A stretch of 12,766 nt of DNA from Hyphomicrobiales bacterium. Lineage in GTDB: Bacteria > Pseudomonadota > Alphaproteobacteria > Rhizobiales > Xanthobacteraceae. The notes beneath the pieces were generated by a model, which was not told the DNA's origin, did not search any database, and worked only from the letters and a program-made list of their open reading frames with translations. How positions within the stretch are numbered: position 1 is the stretch's first letter; every line of letters starts with the position of its first letter. The stretch is taken from NCBI GenBank assembly GCA_026400425.1, contig JAPLPC010000382.1, positions 1-12,766 on the forward strand, written 5' to 3'. This document shows positions 1-5,811 of the stretch, piece after piece. Both the position numbers and the translations under genes were made by a program.

Positions 1-1
1 C

Positions 2-1096
<1,095 letters not shown>

Positions 1097-1128
1097 GGCC
1101 ATCGTCGATATCCGTTTTCTTGGCCAAG

Positions 1129-1168
1129 CGTCGCCATTGCGAAGAGAGAAACTCGTGCAATGACGACG
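1129..1168. repeat. Extragenic inverted repeat downstream of leuC
   Basis: The arms CGTCGCCATTGC (1129-1140) and GCAATGACGACG (1157-1168) pair at 11 of 12 positions around a 16-base loop. No U-tract follows, so it is not a classical intrinsic terminator. It lies 33 bases after the leuC stop. The CATTGCGA/GCAATGACG words resemble the short extragenic repeats scattered through Bradyrhizobium-type genomes; that link is from general knowledge, not from a second copy in this window. Confidence 0.45.
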
Positions 1169-1322
1169 ACGCCAGAACAACGGTTGAGGCGGAGTCACGT
1201 TGCGGCCGCAGAGACAACCAAGATGCGGAGAATTCGGGACCATGAGCGCAGCGCTTGTATTTCCCGGAGATTGCTTTATGGTGCGGCTATATTCGATTTG
1301 ACGGCTCTGACTTCGCCGATGG

Positions 1323-1350
1323 TTGCACTCGCTTCCTTTCGCCCTAGACT
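1323..1350 (+). promoter_or_regulatory. Weak sigma-70-like promoter candidate for csp
   Basis: TTGCAC (1323-1328), a 16-base spacer and TAGACT (1345-1350) match the -35/-10 pattern only loosely. If used, transcription would begin near 1357 and give a leader of about 100 bases, which fits cold-shock genes. It was chosen by position and partial match, so it is tentative. Confidence 0.25.
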
Positions 1351-1367
1351 TCGCTGAGATTGGATAG

Positions 1368-1390
1368 TTCTGCACGGAGGTCGTGCGGAA
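1368..1390 (+). promoter_or_regulatory. Leader hairpin upstream of csp
   Basis: TTCTGCACG (1368-1376) pairs with CGTGCGGAA (1382-1390) over 9 bp, including one G-U pair, around a GAGGT loop. The loop carries a purine-rich GGAGG-like stretch, yet it sits about 70 bases before the csp start. It falls in the probable 5' leader, where cold-shock mRNAs often carry temperature-responsive structure. A regulatory role here is inference. Confidence 0.4.
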
Positions 1391-1456
1391 CAACACGCAG
1401 CCGCCGGCATCATATTGATGCATTCAATACGGCAGGTTGTTTCTTGGAGAAGTGTT

Positions 1457-1666
1457 ATGGCGACCGGTACAGTTAAGTGGTTCAACAGCGACAAGGGCTT
1501 CGGCTTCATTCAGCCGAACGATGGCAGCAAGGATGTGTTCGTGCACATCAGCGCCGTCGAGCGCGCTGGACTCAGCAGCCTCAATGAAGGCCAGCAGGTC
1601 AATTTCGAACTGAAGACCGACAAGATGCGTGGCAAGGTCAGCGCCGAGAATCTCTCGCTGGCATAA
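1457..1666 (+). CDS. Cold-shock protein (CspA family)
   Basis: A 69-residue single cold-shock domain, the usual length for these small OB-fold proteins that bind single-stranded RNA and DNA and melt mRNA structure. Both nucleic-acid-binding motifs are intact: RNP1 KGFGFI (residues 13-18) and RNP2 VFVHI (27-31), after the typical MATGTVKWFN opening. I place the start at the ATG at 1457 because GGAGA precedes it by 6 bases and the family begins there; an in-frame ATG at 1415 would add 14 unrelated residues. It stands alone, with a long upstream gap and its own terminator. Alphaproteobacteria usually carry several paralogues, so I give no number, and cold induction is not shown by the sequence. 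Confidence 0.95.
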   Translation: MATGTVKWFNSDKGFGFIQPNDGSKDVFVHISAVERAGLSSLNEGQQVNFELKTDKMRGKVSAENLSLA

Positions 1667-1730
1667 GCCCAAGCTTTTGGCTTCGGCGGCACTCGTTTCA
1701 CGGATGTACTGAAACGTAGGCCTAGGGAAC

Positions 1731-1760
1731 GTCCCGCTGGAAACGGCGGGGCGCTTTTTT
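1731..1760 (+). terminator. Intrinsic terminator of csp
   Basis: The stem GTCCCGCTG (1731-1739) pairs with CGGCGGGGC (1744-1752), 9 bp with two G-U pairs, closed by a GAAA tetraloop (1740-1743). A run of six T follows (1755-1760). This is the clearest rho-independent terminator in the window. A weaker 7-bp hairpin (CGTTTCA/TGAAACG, 1694-1716) lies just upstream. Confidence 0.9.
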
Positions 1761-1815
1761 ATGTGCAATCGGTTTTTTAAGTCGAGTTGGCTTTTTAGGG
1801 CGGGTTGATTGCGCG

Positions 1816-2070
1816 TTACGCCGCGGTCTTGGTTTTGCGCACGCGCTTGACCTTTGGCACCATAGGCGTGGCCTGAGCGGCCTGCTGGGCTTCTTCAGCC
1901 TCCAAGCGATCGGCGGCTTCCTTAGCCAGCCGCAACGCCCGCAAACGTTCGGTGTTCTTGGCGACGAAGGCGCTACGTGCCGCGTGTTCGTCCATCGCGA
2001 CCTTGCCTTCGCGGGCAGTGCGCGCCTTCTTTTCGAGTTGCGTCTCGATGGCGCTCTCTGGTCTGTTCAA
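1816..2070 (-). CDS. Small basic, helix-rich conserved hypothetical protein
   Basis: 84 residues, no signal peptide or membrane segment. Residues 9-70 are rich in Ala, Glu, Lys, Arg and Gln with few helix breakers, suggesting a long helix or coiled coil. The tail (PKVKRVRKTKTAA) is strongly basic, which could suit nucleic-acid contact. The start is a TTG at 2068-2070, supported by an excellent AGGAGGG Shine-Dalgarno 7 bases upstream; the first internal ATG would remove the N-terminal quarter and has no such site. I do not recognise a family function. It is divergent from the DNA glycosylase gene with 87 bp between starts, so the two may share a control region; nothing shows a functional link. 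Confidence 0.7.
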   Translation of the reverse strand: MNRPESAIETQLEKKARTAREGKVAMDEHAARSAFVAKNTERLRALRLAKEAADRLEAEEAQQAAQATPMVPKVKRVRKTKTAA

Positions 2071-2157
2071 ACCGAACCCTCCTGCTCAAGACGCTGCTGC
2101 CGTTTCTAGTTGCTGGTTCCATCGGTAGCACAGCGTTCACCGCCATGACACTCGCAA

Positions 2158-3327
2158 ATGCCGCGCTCCCCCGCCCACGTCATTGCCCTGGATCAGAACT
2201 GTGCCCGCCGCATCTGGCTGCGCGCCCAGCGGTTGGACGAGCGCGCGCCGTTCGGCGAAGGAGCGGAGGCTGTAGCCTTGGCGGTGCAGCACCTCGGCTA
2301 TGTGCAGATCGACACCATCAACGTGATCGAGCGCAGCCATCATCACATCCTCTTCTCCCGCATTCCGAGCTACCGGCCGGCAGATCTCAAGTTGGCGCAG
2401 TCGGTCGACAAGAGCGTGTTCGAATACTGGACGCACGCGCTGGCCTATATCCCGACCGCCGATTTGCAGTACTTCGTCGCCGACATGAAGGCGTGGCGGC
2501 GCGAGCAGGGCGGCTGGTTCGGCTCGGTGTCGCCAGCCGATACCGCCAAGGTGCTACGACTGATCAAAGCCGGGCCGCTCTCGATCCGCGATATCGATGA
2601 CGACGTGCTGCGCGACAAGGATCACGAATGGGCCAGCCGCAAGCCGTCGAAGCGAGCGCTGCAACTGGCCTTTTATCGCGGCGTCGTCGCGGTCGCCGAA
2701 CGCCAGGGCATGCTGAAGACCTATGATCTGCTGCTGCGTCATTTCGGTTGGGCGACGCTACCGAAAGCAGCGTCCATCACGCGGCGCGCAGACTATCTGC
2801 TCGATCGCGCGTTGCGTGCGCAAGGCGTCGTCAGTCTCGATTCGATCTGCCATCTCGATGCGCCCAGCAAAGCCATCGTGCGGAAATTGATCGAGGCACG
2901 GACGCGGCGCAACGAACTGGTGCCCATCGCGCTGGACGGCGCCGGCAAGCAGGAGCATTGGGGGACCCCCGAGATCCTCGATGCAGCGCCGAGCGAACCG
3001 AGCGGGCTCGTGCATATCCTGTCGCCGTTCGATCCGCTGATCATCCAGCGCAAACGAACGCACCTGATGTTCGGGCACGACCATCGCTTCGAGGCCTATG
3101 TGCCGAAGCACAAGCGCAAGCTGGGTTACTTCGCGCTGCCGGTGCTGGTCGATGACCAGATCGTCGCCGCGATTGATCTCAAGACCGATCGGCAAAACCG
3201 CCGACTGCTGATGCAGCAATGGAACTGGGTCGGCGAGGGGGCTGCGCGCAAGGCGCCACGCGCGGCGTGGAAGCGGCGCATCGAGGATGAACTGCATCGC
3301 TTCGAAGCGTTTCAGCTCGGCGTCTAG
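2158..3327 (+). CDS. YcaQ/AlkX-type DNA glycosylase (HTH_42 family)
   Basis: 389 residues, close to the roughly 400 of E. coli YcaQ. The family (PF06224, COG3214) consists of winged-helix proteins; studied members excise bulky alkyl adducts or unhook interstrand crosslinks. The sequence shows the GYVQIDTINVIER block with the catalytic QxD motif (Gln50-Ile51-Asp52), as in the YcaQ branch, unlike the QxQ of Streptomyces AlkZ. Further family blocks are HHILFSRIPSYR, FEYWTHALAYIP and LSPFDPLIIQRKRT in the C-terminal half. The start is the first ATG after an in-frame stop (2146-2148); I see no clear Shine-Dalgarno, so a slightly later start is possible. The gene stands alone, convergent with a decayed gene and separated from it by a hairpin. 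Substrate is inferred from the family only. Confidence 0.88.
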   Translation: MPRSPAHVIALDQNCARRIWLRAQRLDERAPFGEGAEAVALAVQHLGYVQIDTINVIERSHHHILFSRIPSYRPADLKLAQSVDKSVFEYWTHALAYIPTADLQYFVADMKAWRREQGGWFGSVSPADTAKVLRLIKAGPLSIRDIDDDVLRDKDHEWASRKPSKRALQLAFYRGVVAVAERQGMLKTYDLLLRHFGWATLPKAASITRRADYLLDRALRAQGVVSLDSICHLDAPSKAIVRKLIEARTRRNELVPIALDGAGKQEHWGTPEILDAAPSEPSGLVHILSPFDPLIIQRKRTHLMFGHDHRFEAYVPKHKRKLGYFALPVLVDDQIVAAIDLKTDRQNRRLLMQQWNWVGEGAARKAPRAAWKRRIEDELHRFEAFQLGV

Positions 3328-3341
3328 CAATGCCACGATCG

Positions 3342-3368
3342 TCATCCGCGGGCGTGACCCGCGGATGA
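3342..3368. repeat. REP-like hairpin after the glycosylase gene
   Basis: Perfect 11-bp arms TCATCCGCGGG (3342-3352) and CCCGCGGATGA (3358-3368) flank a CGTGA loop, 14 bases after the stop codon. No T-run follows. It has the same plan as the hairpin at 12057-12085 (GTCAT, a GC-rich core, a five-base cNTGN loop, CCCG, ATGA). It probably belongs to an extragenic palindrome family of this bacterial group and may also limit transcription between the convergent genes. Confidence 0.6.
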
Positions 3369-3375
3369 TCGAAGC

Positions 3376-3627
3376 TCACCAGTAAACGTTGAAATGCCGC
3401 CGGTGATGCCAATGGCGATGATACCACGGGCGATAGCGGCAGATTTTTCGCGGCCCGTAATGGGTCCAGATCACCTGGCAAAAGCGCCGAGGCCCATTAT
3501 AGCGCGGAGCGTAGTAGCGGGGGCCGGCATAGCCGTAGTAACGCGGGCCGAAGTGGCGCGGAGCGGAATAGTGGTGGCGATAATTGTCATGGCGGCCGCC
3601 GCCGACATAGTTCGGAGCTGCAAAACG
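3376..3627 (-). pseudogene. N-terminally truncated small exported-type Tyr/Arg/His-rich protein
   Basis: The minus-strand frame is open for 83 codons, from just after a TGA (3628-3630) to a TGA at 3376-3378. It reads RFAAPNYVGGGRHDN, then YRHHYSAPRHFGPRYYGYAG and further PRYY units, and ends with GPRRFCQVIWTHYGP and a His/Arg-rich tail. This looks like the mature part of a small exported protein similar to its neighbours at 3821-4282. AAPNYVGGG would fit the sequence just after a signal-peptide cleavage site, but no signal peptide and no ATG, GTG or TTG start lies at the front of the frame (the first possible start is a GTG 32 codons from the end). None of the upstream frames encodes a hydrophobic leader. 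I therefore read it as a 5'-truncated remnant; a sequencing error or an unseen frameshift is the alternative. Confidence 0.5.
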
Positions 3628-3764
3628 TCATTGCACTATCCCGGCGCCGGACACGCTCCCGTCTCGCGAATCTCGCTCAACGAGCTTGGTCGATGCGTGA
3701 ATGCTGCGTGCCTTGAGAGAAAGCTGCGAGGCGTGATCTGAACGCGCCATGAATGACTTTGTCA

Positions 3765-3795
3765 AAATGAAACGGGCGCCCTTGAGGCGCCCGTC
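3765..3795 (-). terminator. Intrinsic terminator of the FGHRH-repeat protein gene
   Basis: The arms ACGGGCGCC (3772-3780) and GGCGCCCGT (3786-3794) form a perfect 9-bp stem with a five-base loop. On the minus strand it is followed by TTCATTTTG, a usable U-rich tail. It lies 26 bases past the stop codon at 3821. Confidence 0.75.
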
Positions 3796-3820
3796 ACGAT
3801 CAGATCAAGATATCTCGGTC

Positions 3821-4282
3821 TTACCAGCGGCCGAACGAGAAACCGACGCTGAGCGGTCCTCCACCGAAGCCGAAGCCCGGGCCGTAGCCGTAGGCGCCGT
3901 ACGGGCGATAACCATAGGGACGATAGCCGTAGCCGCCGTAATAGGCCGGGCGATAGTAGGAACGATACATCGGCCGGTAGCCGTAGCGCGGTCCGTAATA
4001 GGGACGATAACCATAACGAGGACCGTAGAACGGGCGATAGCCAAAGTGGCGGTGACCGAAATGGCGGTGACCGAAATGACGGTGGCCGAAGTGGCGGCCG
4101 CCATGGAAATGGTGGCGGTGGCCGTAATGCCGGCGCTGCGCGCTGAAATCGGTCAATGGCTGTGCAGCTTTGTCCTGCGTGACGGCCTTAGCCGGTGAAG
4201 CGGCCAATGCCGGCGCTGCCGTGAACGCGCCGCCGAGTGAAACCGTTGCAGCCATCAGAGCTGCGCCTACCCATGTTTTCAT
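3821..4282 (-). CDS. Exported FGHRH- and YGPRYGYRP-repeat protein, function unknown
   Basis: 153 residues. A clear Sec signal peptide (MKTWVGAALMAATVSLGGAF, then AAPALA) is probably cleaved near residue 27-28, so the protein is periplasmic or outside the cell. Residues 44-49 read TDFSAQ, a motif shared with the protein at 4914-5210. A His/Arg stretch follows with four HFGHRH/HFGYRP units encoded by 15-bp DNA repeats (4041-4100), then PFYGPRYGYRP and PYYGPRYGYRP units, and a Gly/Tyr-rich tail ending in FSFGRW. There is no cysteine and no recognised domain. The start is backed by AAGAGGA about 5 bases upstream. His density suggests metal binding and Tyr/Arg repeats suggest surface or envelope association; both are inference. 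A longer plus-strand frame opposite it is a low-complexity shadow. Confidence 0.85.
   Translation of the reverse strand: MKTWVGAALMAATVSLGGAFTAAPALAASPAKAVTQDKAAQPLTDFSAQRRHYGHRHHFHGGRHFGHRHFGHRHFGHRHFGYRPFYGPRYGYRPYYGPRYGYRPMYRSYYRPAYYGGYGYRPYGYRPYGAYGYGPGFGFGGGPLSVGFSFGRW
4041..4100. repeat. 15-bp tandem repeat, four units, inside a coding region
   Basis: Four successive 15-base units begin at 4041, 4056, 4071 and 4086 (for example CCGAAATGGCGGTGA), differing at one to four bases each. They encode the Phe-Gly-His-Arg-His units of the exported protein on the minus strand. The 15-bp period keeps the frame, so copy number could change without frameshift. Confidence 0.85.
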
Positions 4283-4320
4283 GATGTCCTCTTAGAAATC
4301 TATCGTCGCCTTGATCGCCT

Positions 4321-4345
4321 AACGTCTCAGATCAGTTTCATTTCC
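4321..4345 (-). promoter_or_regulatory. EcfG-like promoter candidate upstream of the FGHRH-repeat gene
   Basis: On the minus strand GGAAA (4345-4341), 16 bases, then CGTT (4324-4321). The general-stress sigma factor EcfG of Rhizobiales uses a GGAAC-N16/17-CGTT type sequence, so this differs by one base. It lies 38 bases before the ATG, a sensible distance. A match this loose is expected about once per window by chance, so position is the main support. Confidence 0.3.
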
Positions 4346-4377
4346 CGCGACAATGGGACGCGGTCCCGGAGCGCTGC

Positions 4378-4407
4378 TCGAAGCTGGTGCCTGTGCACCA
4401 GCTTCGA
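4378..4407. terminator. Strong hairpin downstream of the His-rich protein gene
   Basis: A perfect 13-bp stem, TCGAAGCTGGTGC (4378-4390) with GCACCAGCTTCGA (4395-4407), encloses a CTGT loop. It lies 15 bases beyond the stop codon at 4423 on the minus strand. No T-run follows on either strand, so it may stabilise the 3' end of the mRNA rather than terminate transcription on its own. Confidence 0.55.
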
Positions 4408-4422
4408 TTCAGCGCGGTTCAA

Positions 4423-4716
4423 TCAGCGCCAGTGACGGCGATGATGATTAAAGTGTGGACGATGCCAGCCGTGATGGCGGCGGATGTGATGCGGGCGATG
4501 CCAGCCGTGGTGGCGGCGCATGTGATGATGCCGATAGCCGCGATGATGGTGATGGCGGCGATACTGCACCTCAGTGGCCACGCCTTCACCCGCGCCCTGC
4601 ACGGTGGCGGCAACGCCCGGATTGTTGAGCGAGACAGCCTTCGCCTGCTGCGTCGGCGCAGCCACGAACATCAAGCCGGCAATGGCGGCCAGGCCGAAAA
4701 GTTTTTTCAGGTTCAT
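4423..4716 (-). CDS. Exported His-rich repeat protein, function unknown
   Basis: 97 residues. The signal peptide MNLKKLFGLAAIAGLMFVAA ends in a likely AKA cleavage site at residue 27. After a short neutral linker (VSLNNPGVAATVQGAGEG), the last 46 residues hold 19 histidines plus many arginines, including two copies of a 12-residue unit, RRHHGWHRPHH-type. The start at 4716 has GGAGAG 5 bases upstream; the frame extends 20 codons further up to 4776, but that part is not signal-like. Dense histidine suggests binding of Ni, Cu or Zn, though nothing here proves it, and no metal-uptake gene is adjacent. It shares strand and style with the genes on both sides but has separate gaps, so single transcription units are likely. 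Confidence 0.85.
   Translation of the reverse strand: MNLKKLFGLAAIAGLMFVAAPTQQAKAVSLNNPGVAATVQGAGEGVATEVQYRRHHHHRGYRHHHMRRHHGWHRPHHIRRHHGWHRPHFNHHRRHWR
4461..4532. repeat. 36-bp tandem duplication inside the His-rich gene
   Basis: The block starting GATGCCAGCCGTGATGGCGG at 4461 recurs at 4497 with few changes, an exact 36-base (12-codon) period. It encodes the duplicated RRHHGWHRPHH unit on the minus strand and looks like a recent in-frame duplication. Confidence 0.8.
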
Positions 4717-4852
4717 TGTTCTCTCCAGAATTTTCGCAAGCATTGAGGTGCTCGCTGCGCGGCGATGATCGCCCATGGGAGAACGCTAGAATTCAGCAGG
4801 TGAACGCCAAATGAATATGCGCGGCGCTATATGTCGCACAAATTTCCGCTGC

Positions 4853-4877
4853 AACGCCGGAACAATCGATCGATTCC
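4853..4877 (-). promoter_or_regulatory. EcfG-like promoter candidate with embedded palindrome, upstream of the His-rich gene
   Basis: On the minus strand GGAAT (4877-4873), 16 bases, then CGTT (4856-4853), one base from the GGAAC-N16-CGTT pattern. The spacer and its edge hold a perfect 12-bp palindrome, AATCGATCGATT (4864-4875), which could be an operator between the promoter elements. The start codon is 137 bases away, so the leader would be long. Tentative. Confidence 0.25.
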
Positions 4878-4913
4878 TAAACAGCGCGCGATCGCTATCA
4901 TGATGTCGTGCGA

Positions 4914-5210
4914 TCAGCCGCGGCGCCAATAGCAGTGCGTACGCGGCACGATCACGGTGCCGCTTGGGCGATATTCCTGCACGAGTTGAGCCGTGCAATC
5001 GCGAACCGCATTGGGGCCTGGATTGTAGCGGGGATAGACACCGCGGGTGTCGTCGTCGCGGTAGATGCGAACGCGGGGACGGCCGCTGCTGCTCTGCGCG
5101 GAGAAGTCGGTGGAGCGCGTCGCGGACGGTGCGGTCCGCGCCGTTGCGCCATCCAGCGACAGGCCGCCGAGGGCTAGTGTTACAGCCAGTGTCGCCGTCG
5201 TGATACGCAT
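4914..5210 (-). CDS. Small exported two-cysteine protein with TDFSAQ motif
   Basis: 98 residues. A short signal peptide (MRITTATLAVTLALGGLSL) is probably cleaved near residue 24. TDFSAQ follows at residues 34-39, then a basic stretch RPRVRIYRDDD and a C-terminal block with NAVRDC, EYRPSGTVIVPRTHC and YWRRG. The two cysteines (72 and 93) could form a disulfide outside the cytoplasm. The C-terminal block resembles small exported proteins I know as uncharacterised from Bradyrhizobium-type genomes. The start at 5210 is set by the signal peptide; the Shine-Dalgarno is weak (TGGGG). The frame extends upstream to 5318 but overlaps the start of the divergent metallopeptidase gene and is not signal-like. 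Confidence 0.82.
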   Translation of the reverse strand: MRITTATLAVTLALGGLSLDGATARTAPSATRSTDFSAQSSSGRPRVRIYRDDDTRGVYPRYNPGPNAVRDCTAQLVQEYRPSGTVIVPRTHCYWRRG

Positions 5211-5316
5211 CGCCAAGCCCCAGTCTTTTCCGCCCGCAACGTCTCCGATTGAGGCGGTCGCGTCAACCGCGACGGGCCGTCTTGCCAACAGAACGGGATC
5301 GGCTAGACAGGAAGCC

Positions 5317-5760
5317 ATGTGGCATCAGGCAAAAGCTCCCGACCTCGCCGAGATGGAAGAGATGGCCCATGCCATGCTCGCTTTGCTGCCGGAGGGCTTT
5401 CGCAAGCTGTGCGCGGGCGTGATCATCCGGGTTGATGATTTTCCGACCGACGACGTGCTGGAAGAGCTGAAGGCCGAGACCGAATTCGATCTGCTCGGGC
5501 TGTTTCAGGGCGTCGGGCTGCCGTTTCAGTCCGGTGAGCTATCCGGTCAGCTCCCCAACATGGTCTGGCTGTATCGCCGCCCCATTCTGGATTACTGGGC
5601 CGAGCACGACGAGACCCTCGGCCATATCGTCCGCCATGTGCTCGTGCACGAAATCGGCCACCATTTCGGCCTGTCGGACGACGACATGGAGGCGATTGAG
5701 GCCCAGGTGACTGACGAGGCTGCAGAAATGCCGCTTGGTCCGCCCGTGCGATCGGGCTAA
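5317..5760 (+). CDS. Zincin-type metallopeptidase family protein (PF06262, DUF1025)
   Basis: 147 residues, a usual size for this compact family. The zinc-binding HEIGHHFGLSDDDM segment (HExxH at residues 111-115, with a downstream Asp cluster as likely third ligand) is complete. The earlier CAGVIIRVDDFP (residues 32-43) and LLGLFQG (59-65) blocks are also typical. There is no signal peptide, so it is probably cytoplasmic. I chose the ATG at 5317 because AGGA precedes it by a few bases; the frame runs on upstream but there overlaps the leader of the divergent gene. It ends 51 bases before leuD on the same strand, so co-transcription is plausible. The natural substrate of this family is not established to my knowledge. 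Confidence 0.88.
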   Translation: MWHQAKAPDLAEMEEMAHAMLALLPEGFRKLCAGVIIRVDDFPTDDVLEELKAETEFDLLGLFQGVGLPFQSGELSGQLPNMVWLYRRPILDYWAEHDETLGHIVRHVLVHEIGHHFGLSDDDMEAIEAQVTDEAAEMPLGPPVRSG

Positions 5761-5811
5761 AACGCGCGCTCAACGCCGAGGACAAGCCCAAGGGCACCTT
5801 AAGGACACCTC

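Larger units (their letters stand above)
1097..1456. other. 360-bp intergenic region between leuC and csp
   Basis: I see no credible gene here. Open frames crossing it are overlaps from leuC or lack a ribosome binding site. It holds an inverted repeat just after leuC (1129-1168), a weak promoter candidate (1323-1350), a leader hairpin (1368-1390) and the ribosome binding site of the cold-shock gene (GGAGA at 1446-1450). The right-hand hundred bases are best read as the untranslated leader of csp. Confidence 0.6.

Noticed and set aside
3394..3741. 115-codon plus-strand frame downstream of the glycosylase gene
   Set aside because: Its Met/Ala/Ile-rich product is the antisense image of the minus-strand Tyr/Arg/His-rich remnant and has no ribosome binding site.
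3628..3750. 40-codon minus-strand frame before the truncated gene, read as its N-terminus through a TGA
   Set aside because: No ribosome binding site, no hydrophobic leader and no selenocysteine-type element that I can recognise; more likely chance.
3749..4198. 149-codon plus-strand frame opposite the FGHRH-repeat protein
   Set aside because: Ala/Val/Thr/Ile-rich low complexity is the antisense image of His/Arg/Tyr repeats; the minus strand has the signal peptide, ribosome binding site and terminator.
4041..4532. Possible CRISPR-like short repeats
   Set aside because: The 15-bp and 36-bp repeats are directly tandem, have no spacers, keep the reading frame and encode the protein repeats; no cas gene is near.
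5065..5316. N-terminal extension of the metallopeptidase
   Set aside because: It overlaps the signal-peptide region of the divergent exported protein, is Arg/Ala-rich and unlike the family; the ATG at 5317 has its own Shine-Dalgarno.
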